A stretch of 64,000 nucleotides of DNA from Mycolicibacterium frederiksbergense (GTDB lineage Bacteria; Actinomycetota; Actinomycetes; Mycobacteriales; Mycobacteriaceae): assembly GCF_029893345.1 (NCBI RefSeq), contig NZ_JARXVE010000006.1, positions 62,001 through 126,000 on the forward strand, in the 5' to 3' direction. Below, one piece after another: positions 23,768 through 31,885 of the stretch (position 1 is its first letter; each line of letters begins with the position of its first letter). A model generated the notes under the pieces. It saw only the letters and a list, made by a program, of their open reading frames with translations, did no database searches and had not been told where the DNA came from. The position numbers were made by a program, and so were the translations under genes.

Positions 23768-25504
23768 ATGGCGACGATTGCGGACCAGTTCATCTCTGCC
23801 CTGGCCATGAGTGGGGTGCAGCGGGTCTACGGCCTTCCCGGCGACAGTCTCAACGGGTTCACCGATGCCATCCGCCGCAGCGGTGAGATCGCCTGGAAAC
23901 ACGTCCGCCACGAGGAGACCGCGGCATTTGCCGCCGCTGCCGATGCCGCGCTGACCGGGCAGCTGGGAGTGTGCGCGGGCAGTTGCGGCCCAGGCAACCT
24001 GCACCTGATCAATGGCCTGTTCGATGCGCAGCGCAGCCGCGTCCCGGTGCTGGCCATCGCCGCCCACATTCCCCGCACCGAGATCGGGTCGGAGTACTTC
24101 CAGGAGACCCGTCCGCAGGATCTCTTCCGCGAGTGCAGCGTGTACTGCGAGCTGGTCAGCACCCCCGAGATGGCGCCGCGCATCCTGGAGATGGCGATGC
24201 GAGCGGCCGTCGAGGAAAACGGCGTCGCCGTGGTCGTCGTCCCCGGCGAGATCTTCCTGCAACGTGCGGGGGACACCGGTTGGACGGCACACCCGGTGCG
24301 GCCCACCCGATCGATCCTGCGTCCCGCCGACGAGTCGGTGCGCCGCGCCGCCGATATCCTCAACGCCGGGCAGCGCGTCACCATCCTCGGCGGAGCTGGG
24401 GTCGCCGGATCACATCAGGCGCTGATCCAACTGGCCGAGACTCTGCAGGCCCCGATCGTTCATGCGTTGCGCGGCAAGGAATTCATCGAGTACGACAACC
24501 CCTTCGACGTCGGCATGACCGGGCTGCTGGGTTTCGCCTCCGGTTACAAGGCCATCAAGGAAGCCGACACCCTGCTGATGCTGGGCACCGACTTTCCGTA
24601 TCAGCAGTTCTATCCCGAGGGGGCCTCGGTCATCCAGGTGGACATTCGTGGCCGCAATCTCGGCCGGCGCACGCAGGTCGACCTGGCGCTGCGCGGCAGC
24701 GTCGCCGATACCCTGGCCGCACTGCAGCCGCTGCTGCGGCCCAAGGCCGACCGCGACCACCTTGACCGGTCGCTGCGCCATTACCGCAAGACCCGCGCCA
24801 CACTCGACTCGCTGGCCGTCAACGACCGCGACCGCACCCCGATCCGGCCGGAATACGTTGCGGGACTGGCTAATCGGCTGGCTGCCGAGGATGCGGTGTT
24901 CACCTGCGACGTTGGTTCTCCGGTGGTGTGGGCGGCCCGGTACCTGACCATGAACGGCAAACGCAGACTGATCGGGTCGTTCAACCACGGCACCATGGCC
25001 AATGCGCTGCCGCACGCGATCGGCGCGCAGACCGCATACCCGAGCCGCCAGGTGGTCGCGCTGGCCGGTGACGGTGGATTGACCATGCTGTTCGGCGAAT
25101 TGATCACGCTCATCCAGAATCGGCTGCCGGTCAAGCTGATCGTGTTCAACAACTCGTCGCTGAACTTCGTCGAATTGGAGATGAAGGCCGCGGGCATCGT
25201 CACCTTCGGGACCGATCTGGTGAATCCCGACTTCGCCGCGGTGGCCCAGGCGATGGGGATACTCGGCCGGCGGGTGACCGAACCGGGGGATCTGGAACAC
25301 GCATTGACCGAGGCATTCGCCCACGACGGACCGGCCGTCGTCGACGTCGTCACCGCACGTCAGGAACTGTCGATACCGCCGGCGATCACCGTCGAACAGG
25401 CCAAGGGCTTCTCGCTGTACGCAATCCGCACCATCCTGGCTGGTCGCGCCGACGAATTGCTGGACCTGGTCAGCACCAACGTCGCCCGCCGCATCCTGGA
25501 CTGA
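23768..25504 (+). CDS. Thiamine-diphosphate enzyme, pyruvate dehydrogenase (quinone) PoxB-like
   Basis: A three-domain ThDP enzyme of 578 residues, the length of PoxB. It has the N-terminal Pyr domain with YGLPGDSLNGF and the catalytic Glu in HEETAAFAA, the middle FAD/nucleotide-fold domain, and the PP domain with the GDGG...N cofactor motif (AGDGGLTMLFGELITL and NNSS). The C-terminal amphipathic segment that lets PoxB touch the membrane is plausible. It would decarboxylate pyruvate to acetate and CO2 with electrons to quinone; acetolactate synthase-like or oxalyl-type chemistry is the alternative. It is a single gene between two terminators or promoters. Confidence 0.88.
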   Translation: MATIADQFISALAMSGVQRVYGLPGDSLNGFTDAIRRSGEIAWKHVRHEETAAFAAAADAALTGQLGVCAGSCGPGNLHLINGLFDAQRSRVPVLAIAAHIPRTEIGSEYFQETRPQDLFRECSVYCELVSTPEMAPRILEMAMRAAVEENGVAVVVVPGEIFLQRAGDTGWTAHPVRPTRSILRPADESVRRAADILNAGQRVTILGGAGVAGSHQALIQLAETLQAPIVHALRGKEFIEYDNPFDVGMTGLLGFASGYKAIKEADTLLMLGTDFPYQQFYPEGASVIQVDIRGRNLGRRTQVDLALRGSVADTLAALQPLLRPKADRDHLDRSLRHYRKTRATLDSLAVNDRDRTPIRPEYVAGLANRLAAEDAVFTCDVGSPVVWAARYLTMNGKRRLIGSFNHGTMANALPHAIGAQTAYPSRQVVALAGDGGLTMLFGELITLIQNRLPVKLIVFNNSSLNFVELEMKAAGIVTFGTDLVNPDFAAVAQAMGILGRRVTEPGDLEHALTEAFAHDGPAVVDVVTARQELSIPPAITVEQAKGFSLYAIRTILAGRADELLDLVSTNVARRILD

Positions 25505-25511
25505 CCGCGGC

Positions 25512-26186
25512 TCAGGCCGGCCGGGGAATCGCGGCGGCCGTGCTCTGACCCAGCCACTTGGGGATGGCCCGACGGACCTCACCGGGGCCTGACAGTGCGA
25601 CACTGCCGTCGAGTACCGAACGAGCCCAGCCGGTATCGCCACGCCAGATCTCGATGAGGGTGCGCAGGCTGGTCTGCACGGTGCCGGTCACCTCGTAACC
25701 CGGATCGAAATCGCACACGTCGGCCTGCCCGTCCGCGACCACCAGCCACCACCGCGACGCCTTGGGAGCGACACCGTCGAGGATGAACGCCACGGTGGTG
25801 CGCGAGCGCGGCCAGTCCGCGACGGTGATGGTGCGGCGGATGTCCCACATCAGCAGGTGCGGGTCGAGGTCCTGCTCGCCGAGTTCACCAATCCACCGCA
25901 CGCCCCACGATCCGAGCGCGTCGACCACGCCGGCGAGTTCCTGACCGCAAGGGGTGAGCGAATAGTTTGTGCGCCCGTCGATTTCGGAGCGTTCGATGAC
26001 CCCGGCGCGGGTCAGGGATTTCAGCCGTTTGGACAACAGGGCCGGCGACATCTTCGGCACACCGCGTCGCAGGTCGTTGAAGTGTGCGCTGCCGCGAAGC
26101 AGTTCGCGGACCACCAGCAAGGTCCAGCGTTCATCGAGCAGCTCCATGGCCTTGGCCACGGGACAGAACTGACCGTACGTCGACAT
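25512..26186 (-). CDS. HxlR-family transcriptional regulator with C-terminal SCP2-like domain
   Basis: A protein of 224 residues. The winged-helix HxlR domain is N-terminal: the CPVAKAMELLDERWTLLVVREL helix pair, then HFNDLRRGVPKMSPALLSKRL and a wing with EIDGRTNYSLT. The remaining ~110 residues resemble a sterol-carrier-type domain that could sense a lipophilic ligand. ATG 26186 starts at a good helix boundary. The gene is divergent from a methyltransferase, and the gap carries repeated GTACA boxes that probably bind it. It converges on the poxB-like gene with seven bases between stops. Confidence 0.9.
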   Translation of the reverse strand: MSTYGQFCPVAKAMELLDERWTLLVVRELLRGSAHFNDLRRGVPKMSPALLSKRLKSLTRAGVIERSEIDGRTNYSLTPCGQELAGVVDALGSWGVRWIGELGEQDLDPHLLMWDIRRTITVADWPRSRTTVAFILDGVAPKASRWWLVVADGQADVCDFDPGYEVTGTVQTSLRTLIEIWRGDTGWARSVLDGSVALSGPGEVRRAIPKWLGQSTAAAIPRPA

Positions 26187-26224
26187 CGGCGATCTACCTC
26201 CCCGGAGAATGCGCGGTGTCTCAA

Positions 26225-26290
26225 GTACACCGCTGTACAGGCCAGGAAGCCAGTACAGATCCTGAACCTGACGCACTACAGATCTGGTAC
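26225..26290. promoter_or_regulatory. Repeated GTAC boxes, candidate HxlR operator
   Basis: A perfect palindrome GTACA-ccgc-TGTAC at 26225-26238 is followed by GTACAG at 26253 and GGTAC at 26286; CCAGTAC and GGTACTGG of the latter two are inverted relative to each other. The boxes fill the divergent promoter between the HxlR gene and the methyltransferase gene. Confidence 0.45.
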
Positions 26291-26348
26291 TGGAACGGCC
26301 GCGGCGCGCGGGATGACGATGAAGCCAACCTGCGAAAGGAGCGATGCC

Positions 26349-27176
26349 ATGGACCATGGAACGAGCGCCGTCACCACCGGTGGTGAGCTTGAGGCCAAAC
26401 ACCGGGCGCTGTGGGCGCTGGGCGACTATGCGGCGATCGCCGCGGATATCGTGCGCCCACTCGGACCCGTCCTGGTCGAGGCCAGCGACATCGGGCCTGG
26501 GGACCGGGTGCTGGACGTGGCGGCCGGCACCGGCAATGTCGCGATCCCAGCCGCCGCGACCGGTGCGCGGGTCACCGCCAGTGACCTCTGCCCGGAATTG
26601 GTCGAGCAGGGGCGTCGGCTGGGGGCCGAGGCCGGGGTGGCGGTCGACTGGGCCGAGGCCAACGCCGAAGCATTGCCCTACCGCGACGATTCCTTCGACG
26701 TGGTGCTGTCCTGCATCGGGGTGATGTTCGCCCCGCATCACCAGCAGGCTGCCGACGAACTTGTCCGGGTGATCCGCCCGGGTGGGCGGATCGGCCTGAT
26801 CTCCTGGACGCCAACGGGTTTCATTGGGCAGCTGTTCTCCACCATGAAGCCGTACGCGCCCGCGCCGCCACCCGGAGTATCCCCGCCGCCGCTGTGGGGT
26901 GACGAGGAATATGTCCGCACCCTGCTGGGCGACCGGGTCGGCGATCTGAGCTGTGAGCGCCGGGAACTGGACGTCGAGATATTCGGCGACGGCGCGGCGT
27001 TCCGCGACTACTTCAAGGCCAACTACGGTCCGACCATCTCGGCCTACCGGGCCATCGCCGCCGATGCCGAGCGGGTTGCGGCACTCGACGCGGATATCGC
27101 CGCGCTCGGCGACCGGTACCTCAACGGATCGTCGATGCCGTGGGAGTACCTGCTGACAGTGGCCAACAAGCGCTGA
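26349..27176 (+). CDS. SAM-dependent methyltransferase (UbiE-like)
   Basis: A class I methyltransferase of 275 residues. Motif I is VLDVAAGTGNVA at about residue 55, the acidic motif is ASDLCPELVEQG, and the later motif LIRPGG is seen as VRVIRPGGRIGLISW. The start ATG 26349 has AAAGGAG upstream, which makes it better than ATG 26313. The substrate is unknown. It is divergent from the HxlR gene and probably controlled by it, and followed 29 bp later by the phosphotransferase-like gene in the same direction. Confidence 0.88.
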   Translation: MDHGTSAVTTGGELEAKHRALWALGDYAAIAADIVRPLGPVLVEASDIGPGDRVLDVAAGTGNVAIPAAATGARVTASDLCPELVEQGRRLGAEAGVAVDWAEANAEALPYRDDSFDVVLSCIGVMFAPHHQQAADELVRVIRPGGRIGLISWTPTGFIGQLFSTMKPYAPAPPPGVSPPPLWGDEEYVRTLLGDRVGDLSCERRELDVEIFGDGAAFRDYFKANYGPTISAYRAIAADAERVAALDADIAALGDRYLNGSSMPWEYLLTVANKR

Positions 27177-27205
27177 TCCGCGCGGGAAGCTGGCAGCATG
27201 GCTGC

Positions 27206-28270
27206 ATGCCCGACGACGTGCAGCAGTTGCCGACGCTCAGTGCCACCGACCTGGACTCGATCCAGCGCTGGCTGCGGGATCAGCGGATCGGGACGACGGT
27301 GACCGATGTGGCGCCGCTGGCCGGCGGGACGCAGAACATCGTGGTGGGCATGTGCGTCGACGGACGACGAATGGTGTTGCGGCGCCCGCCCGTCCATCCC
27401 CGGCCGACCAGTGACAAGACCATGCTGCGGGAGATCGCGGTGCTGCGCACGCTGGCCGGCTCGACCGTGCCGCATCCGGGTTTCATCGCGGCCTGTACCG
27501 ACCTTGACGTGCTCGGCGTGGTGTTCTACCTGATGGAGGAGGTGGACGGGTTCAACCCGGGTACCGAGGTGTCCCAGGCCTACCGAGCCGATGCCCAGCT
27601 GCGTCACAGCGTCGGGTTGTCATACGCGGGCAGCCTGGCCGAACTGGGCAATGTCGCCTGGGAGAACAGCGAACTGGCCGCCCTCCGCCGACCGGGATCG
27701 TTTCTGGCCCGCCAGGTTCCACAGTTTCTCCGGCTGCTGGACAGCTATCGCCACGAACACTATGCACCCGAGTCGTTGACGGGGGTGGGGCAGTTGGCGC
27801 AATGGCTGGAGGACAACCGTCCGCCCGACGCCGAGCCGGGCATCATGCACGGCGATGCCCATCTCAACAATGTCCTGCTGCGCTGGAACACGCCCGAGTT
27901 GGCCGCGTTCATCGACTGGGAGATGTGCACCATCGGCGATCCGCTGCTCGATCTCGGCTGGATGCTGGTGTGCTGGCCGGATGAACCCAATCCGATCAAC
28001 GCGGGCTCGGCACTGGCCGCTCTCGGTGGTCTGGCCCGCCGCAGCGAACTGATCGAGGCCTACCGCGCCGCCGGAGGACGCCAGACCGCGCAGCTGGATT
28101 GGTATGTGGCGCTGGCCTGTTTCAAACTCGGCATCGTCATCGAGGGCACCTGGTCGCGGTTTCTGGCCGGGCGAGCCAGCCGCGACGCCGGTGAGCAACT
28201 GCACGCCTCGGCGGAGAACCTCATCGCCCTAGGGGCGCGGGTTGCCAAGGGCGACAATCCCTTCGATTGA
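27206..28270 (+). CDS. Phosphotransferase-family protein (APH/ACAD10-like)
   Basis: An aminoglycoside-phosphotransferase-fold protein of 354 residues. It has the nucleotide loop region GGTQNIVVG, the lysine-equivalent region VLRRPP, the catalytic loop HGDAHLNN at about 215 and the metal-binding IDWEMCTIGDP. This subgroup is linked to acyl-CoA dehydrogenase domain proteins (FadE36/ACAD10-11) that phosphorylate hydroxyacyl-CoA, not to drug resistance. The ATG at 27206 is the first with a downstream match to the family. It ends at a strong inverted repeat. Confidence 0.88.
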   Translation: MPDDVQQLPTLSATDLDSIQRWLRDQRIGTTVTDVAPLAGGTQNIVVGMCVDGRRMVLRRPPVHPRPTSDKTMLREIAVLRTLAGSTVPHPGFIAACTDLDVLGVVFYLMEEVDGFNPGTEVSQAYRADAQLRHSVGLSYAGSLAELGNVAWENSELAALRRPGSFLARQVPQFLRLLDSYRHEHYAPESLTGVGQLAQWLEDNRPPDAEPGIMHGDAHLNNVLLRWNTPELAAFIDWEMCTIGDPLLDLGWMLVCWPDEPNPINAGSALAALGGLARRSELIEAYRAAGGRQTAQLDWYVALACFKLGIVIEGTWSRFLAGRASRDAGEQLHASAENLIALGARVAKGDNPFD

Positions 28271-28277
28271 TCTCACG

Positions 28278-28337
28278 GCGAGCAGACGCAGATGTACCCG
28301 ACACGCCGGAGTTCTGGGTACATATGTGTCTGCTCGC
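28278..28337. terminator. 60-nt inverted repeat, 22-bp arms
   Basis: Arms at 28278-28299 and 28316-28337 (starting GCGAGCAGAC and ending GTCTGCTCGC) pair at 20 of 22 positions around a 16-base spacer. It lies directly after the phosphotransferase-like stop and before the leucine-type leader. It is probably a terminator and resembles other long intergenic hairpins in this window. Confidence 0.7.
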
Positions 28338-28393
28338 GCTGGAGAAGTCATAGCGCTTGCACGACCTGCCGGGCACGGTCTAGCATCGCCGGC

Positions 28394-28438
28394 ATGCCAC
28401 GGCGACTCGTAGTAGTAGCAACCCGCAGCGGGGTCTGA
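28394..28438 (+). CDS. Candidate leader peptide (14 aa) with three consecutive GTA Val codons
   Basis: A 14-codon frame reads MPRRLVVVATRSGV and stops at 28438. Leu-Val-Val-Val is encoded CTC-GTA-GTA-GTA; GTA is rare in this GC-rich genome, which is the hallmark of ribosome-mediated attenuation. Its last codons overlap the first arm of the hairpin at 28421-28462, so ribosome stalling would change RNA folding. It precedes a LeuA-type regulatory domain gene. Translation is inferred, not shown. Confidence 0.6.
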   Translation: MPRRLVVVATRSGV

Positions 28439-28462
28439 TCAGACCGACCCCTCGCTGTGGGT
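28421..28462 (+). promoter_or_regulatory. Attenuator-type hairpin with alternative inner stem
   Basis: ACCCGCAGCGGGGTC (28421-28435) can pair with GACCCCTCGCTGTGGGT (28446-28462). A smaller perfect palindrome GGTCTGATCAGACC at 28432-28445 overlaps it and would compete. The outer arm lies in the leader peptide's coding sequence. This is the classic geometry of branched-chain amino-acid attenuators in Actinobacteria. Confidence 0.6.
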
Positions 28463-28511
28463 CGTTCGCTACGTCGTCGGTCAATTCCTCTGATCAAGAG
28501 AAGACCGGCAT

Positions 28512-28997
28512 ATGTATTCAGCACCATCATCAGCACCGCAGACATCGTTCGCGGCCAACTTCACCGCTCCGTTGCCCCGCGGTATCCGGGAGGCAGCCGA
28601 GGCGGCCTCGTGGGAGCAGTTCCTCGCCGAATACGCCCCGACCGGCGGACCGCTACGGCTGGGCCAATGGAGCTGCGCCGACGGGCGAGAGGCGGGCAGG
28701 CCAGGGCAGCAGGTGCGCAGTTATCAGGCCACCCTGTCGCTCGGTGATACCTCTGCCACCGCGAGTACGGCTGCCAGCGGGCCGATGGCGGCGCTGACCG
28801 CGATGCTCTATGAGCGCGGCATCGCCGTGGAGACCACGTCGTTTCACCAACTACCCACCGGTGGGCAGACCGCCACCTTCCTGCGGGGATGCGACGGCGT
28901 GCACACCGAGTGGGCGATGGGCCTGGCCGAGGATCCGGTGCAGTCGGCGTTGCACGCGGTGATCGCCTGCGCCAACCGGCTGCTGGGGGCAGCCTGA
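28512..28997 (+). CDS. Stand-alone 2-isopropylmalate synthase (LeuA) regulatory-domain protein
   Basis: A protein of 161 residues. The second half matches the LeuA allosteric dimerisation domain: SGPMAALTAMLYERGIAVET, a TGGQTATFLRGCDG strand pair, and EDPVQSALHAVIACANRLL as the last helix. The catalytic TIM barrel of LeuA is absent; the first ~60 residues are not recognisable. It could bind leucine or a related ligand and either act alone or modulate LeuA in trans. It is preceded by a Val-rich leader peptide and hairpin, so its expression may respond to branched-chain aminoacyl-tRNA. It converges with the nitroreductase gene. Confidence 0.82.
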   Translation: MYSAPSSAPQTSFAANFTAPLPRGIREAAEAASWEQFLAEYAPTGGPLRLGQWSCADGREAGRPGQQVRSYQATLSLGDTSATASTAASGPMAALTAMLYERGIAVETTSFHQLPTGGQTATFLRGCDGVHTEWAMGLAEDPVQSALHAVIACANRLLGAA

Positions 28998-29002
28998 GCG
29001 GG

Positions 29003-29671
29003 CTACCCGTCGACGAAGGTGACGGTTTCGTCCAGTGGCGCTCGGCCGGTGCGGATGTAGTCGACGGTGGGGTCCTCGTAGCCGATGGACATGCCGCAGA
29101 ACAGGGTCAACTCAGGCGGAGGCGAGAGGACGTCGGCCACGGTGCTGCGGACTTGGGACCATGCCATCTGGGGGCAGCTGTGCAGCCCTTCGGCGCGCAG
29201 CAGCAGCATGACGGTCTGCAGGTACATTCCCAGATCCGCCCACTGCGCGGGTCCCAGATCACGGTCGATGTAGCAGAACAGCGCGGCCGGTGCGCCGAAG
29301 CAGTCCCAGTTGGCGATCGCGGCGCGTTGGCGGGCTTCCCAGTCGTCGCGGGCAATGCCGAGGGCGCTGTAGCGCTCCTTGCCGAAGGCCGCGCGGCGGT
29401 CGCGGTAGGGCGCCTTCATGTCGGCGGGGTACATCTCGTACTCCCGCTCGTCCCATGGCATGCCGGTGGCGACGCGTTCGGTGGCCCGCTTCTTGAGCTC
29501 AGCCAGCGGTGCCCCGGTCACCACGTAGATGTGCCAGGGCTGAATATTCGAGCCGGACGGCGACCAGGCTGCGGCTGTGAGCACGCGTCGCAGCACTTCG
29601 GCGGGGACGGGCTGATCGGTGAATCCGCGGACCGCCCGTCGGCTGGTGACCGCGGCATAGGTGTCCATCAT
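29003..29671 (-). CDS. Nitroreductase-family FMN enzyme
   Basis: A protein of 222 residues from the ATG-ATG pair at 29671. It has the family N-terminus SRRAVRGFTDQPVP, the FMN-contact SPSGSNIQPWHIYV, the helix LGMYLQTVMLLLRAEGLHSCPQ and the C-terminal GMSIGYEDP. It would reduce nitro groups or quinones with NAD(P)H; the physiological substrate is unknown. It is the gene immediately downstream of a MarR-family regulator on the same strand, 100 bp away, which suggests control by that regulator. Confidence 0.9.
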   Translation of the reverse strand: MMDTYAAVTSRRAVRGFTDQPVPAEVLRRVLTAAAWSPSGSNIQPWHIYVVTGAPLAELKKRATERVATGMPWDEREYEMYPADMKAPYRDRRAAFGKERYSALGIARDDWEARQRAAIANWDCFGAPAALFCYIDRDLGPAQWADLGMYLQTVMLLLRAEGLHSCPQMAWSQVRSTVADVLSPPPELTLFCGMSIGYEDPTVDYIRTGRAPLDETVTFVDG

Positions 29672-29710
29672 CGTGTGCCTCCCGATGAACTTGGTTATCG
29701 CGAATGCGAC

Positions 29711-29744
29711 TATCTCATTCAAGACAATCTCGCTTGAGAATATT
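29711..29744. promoter_or_regulatory. AT-rich imperfect inverted repeat, candidate MarR operator
   Basis: TCAAG at 29719 and CTTGA at 29733 form an inverted repeat within a markedly AT-rich stretch (TATCTCATTCAAG...CTTGAGAATATTC). It lies between the MarR gene and the nitroreductase start, where a repressor of the nitroreductase would bind. The evidence is limited to the symmetry and position. Confidence 0.35.
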
Positions 29745-29771
29745 CCCGAGAATGGACCTCTGGGGCGTTTA

Positions 29772-30248
29772 CTACTCCCGGGGCGGGCTCAGGCGGATGA
29801 GGAGGTCTGCCAGCTGCTCAGGTTCGCCGGGGCCCAGCCCGGCGACCAGTCGTTCTGCCAGTGGCTTTGCGGCAACGTGTGCTGCATCGAACAGCTCCAG
29901 GCCTTTCGGGGTGATCTCGACCGCCCGCACCCGCCGGTCACCGGGAACGGGCTTACGCACCGCCAGGCCTTTGTGTTCCAGGTCATCGATGACGCGCATG
30001 ATCGCGGACTTGTCGGACCCGGTGGCCTCCACCAGATCCCGCTGTTCTGTCGGGCCATGATTCACCAGCTCGAGCAGGACCGCGAAATGCCGCATCTCGA
30101 TGCCGAGCGGGTGGAGTGCCTCCGACATCACCGCCGCCGCATGCCAGTGGGCCCGCCTCAGCAGCAATCCGAGGGCGAACGGCGAGGTATCGCCGGCGCG
30201 GTCGGTCGCGCGCGGCGTCGATACCCCCTTGGCGGCGTCGGCGGTCAT
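29772..30248 (-). CDS. MarR-family transcriptional regulator
   Basis: A winged-helix regulator of 158 residues. The recognition region RDLVEATGSDKSAIMRVIDDLEHKGL and the wing VPGDRRVRAVEITPKG are typical of MarR proteins. The family binds phenolic or lipophilic effectors and represses a nearby oxidoreductase. The downstream nitroreductase is the obvious target. The gene lies 27 bp beyond the cyp136 stop, in the same direction. Confidence 0.9.
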   Translation of the reverse strand: MTADAAKGVSTPRATDRAGDTSPFALGLLLRRAHWHAAAVMSEALHPLGIEMRHFAVLLELVNHGPTEQRDLVEATGSDKSAIMRVIDDLEHKGLAVRKPVPGDRRVRAVEITPKGLELFDAAHVAAKPLAERLVAGLGPGEPEQLADLLIRLSPPRE

Positions 30249-30274
30249 GCCGCGACGTTAGACGGTTGGCTGCC

Positions 30275-31756
30275 TCAGTGCAGCGGGCGCAGCACAATCG
30301 GCATGCCGTCGACCGGCACCGGCATACCGCCGTAGTCGTAGCGCGGCCGGTAACCCGGGCTGGTGAGCTCCAGTCGGTAGCGACGCAGCAGCCGGTGCAT
30401 CACGGTCTTGATCTCCAGCTGGCCGAACACCATGCCGATGCACTTGTGCGCACCGCCGCCGAACGGGGCGAACGCGTAGCGGTGCTGCTTGTGCTCACTG
30501 CGCGGCTCGGCGAAGCGCGACGGGTCGAACGTCTTCGGATCGGTCCACAGCTCCGGCATCATGTGATTGATCGACGGCCAGGTGACCACATTGGTGCCGG
30601 CCGGGATGAAGTAGCCCAGCAGATCGGTGTCGCGCACGGCCTGGCGGAAGTTGAACGGCAGTGGCGTCAGCATCCGCAGTGACTCGTTGATCACCAGGTC
30701 GTAGGTTTCCAGCTTCTCCAGCGCTTCGATGTCCAACGGGCCGTCGCCGATGCGCTCGGATTCTTCGCGGCAGCGGTCCTGCCACTGCGGGTTGGCCGCC
30801 AGGTGATACGCCATCGTCGTCATCGTCGAGGTCGACGTGTCGTGGGCGGCCATCATCACGAAGATCATGTGACTGATGATCTCGTCGTCGGTGAAGGTCT
30901 GCCCGTCCTCGTCGGCGGTATGACACAGCACGCTGAACATGTCGGTGCTCTCCGAACGCCGCTTCTCGCCGATGCGGCCGGCGAAGTACTCCTCAAGCGT
31001 CTTACGCGCCTGGATGCCCCGCCACCAGGTCAGCGGTGGCACCGGCTTGCGCACGATCGCATTGCCGGCGCGGGTGGTGGTGGTGAACGCATGGTTGATG
31101 GTGGTGAGCAGTTCGCGATCGGTGCCTGCCGGATGCCCCATGAATACTTGCGACGCGATGTCCAGCGTCAGTTCCTTGACGGCCGGATGGAACAGGAACC
31201 GCGGATCGTTGGCCACCCAGTCCTTGGCCAGTACCGTCGACGCCACCGAATCGATATGGGACACATAGCCGGTCAGTCGCGAGCGGGTGAACGCCTCCTG
31301 CATGATCCGCCGGTGGAACATGTGGTCGTCGAAGTCCCGCAGCATCAGGCCACCCTCGAAGAAGGGGCCGATCACCGGATCCCAGGCCCGTTGCGAGAAG
31401 TCCTTGTTGCGGTTGGAGAACACCGCCTGGGTGGCGTCGGGGCCCAGTGCCAGCACCGCGGGCAGGGCGGGGGAATCGCTGAAGTACACCGGGCCGTGCT
31501 GGTAGTACAGATCCAGGACGTAGTCCGGGCCGTTGCGGAAGATCTCGATCATGTGGCTGATGATCGGCAAACCGGAGTCACCCATGATCGGTTTGAGACC
31601 GCTGCCTGCCGGTGGCTCCGCGAAGACGAACTGGTCCCACTTCTTGGCCTTGAGTCGCTTGTCGAGTGCCCCCATGCCGGGAATCGTGACCGGCGTGGGA
31701 GTAAACCGCCGCTTCGCTTGGTCGAGCAGGTAATGCGCGGTGCTGATGGTTGCCAT
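30275..31756 (-). CDS. cyp136: Cytochrome P450 CYP136
   Basis: A P450 of 493 residues, matching the M. tuberculosis CYP136 (Rv3059) length and context. The I-helix MMAAHDTSTSTMTTM, the K-helix INESLR and the heme loop FAPFGGGAHKCIG are present. The sequence belongs to the sterol-demethylase-like (CYP51-related) group by general appearance. ATG 31756 (MATISTAHYLL) was chosen from the family N-terminus. It is divergent from a TetR gene that carries a perfect palindrome at 31830-31847, the probable operator. The substrate is not established. Confidence 0.93.
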   Translation of the reverse strand: MATISTAHYLLDQAKRRFTPTPVTIPGMGALDKRLKAKKWDQFVFAEPPAGSGLKPIMGDSGLPIISHMIEIFRNGPDYVLDLYYQHGPVYFSDSPALPAVLALGPDATQAVFSNRNKDFSQRAWDPVIGPFFEGGLMLRDFDDHMFHRRIMQEAFTRSRLTGYVSHIDSVASTVLAKDWVANDPRFLFHPAVKELTLDIASQVFMGHPAGTDRELLTTINHAFTTTTRAGNAIVRKPVPPLTWWRGIQARKTLEEYFAGRIGEKRRSESTDMFSVLCHTADEDGQTFTDDEIISHMIFVMMAAHDTSTSTMTTMAYHLAANPQWQDRCREESERIGDGPLDIEALEKLETYDLVINESLRMLTPLPFNFRQAVRDTDLLGYFIPAGTNVVTWPSINHMMPELWTDPKTFDPSRFAEPRSEHKQHRYAFAPFGGGAHKCIGMVFGQLEIKTVMHRLLRRYRLELTSPGYRPRYDYGGMPVPVDGMPIVLRPLH

Positions 31757-31829
31757 AGGCCGCTCCTGACATTTCAGAGCCTGACGAAGTGTGGTGGATG
31801 TCACCACTTGCGGCCATCCTGACGGGCAC

Positions 31830-31847
31830 ACTTGACGCATGTCAAGT
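31830..31847. promoter_or_regulatory. Perfect 18-bp palindrome, candidate TetR operator
   Basis: ACTTGAC-gcat-GTCAAGT is fully symmetric. It sits between divergent cyp136 (start 31756) and the TetR gene (start 31886), the classic position for a self-regulating TetR protein. A second, imperfect inverted repeat (TGGTG-gatgt-CACCA) lies about 30 bp away towards cyp136. Confidence 0.65.
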
Positions 31848-31885
31848 TTGGATCTGGCGCGTCGCGGGTGCAAAGGTCTAATGCC

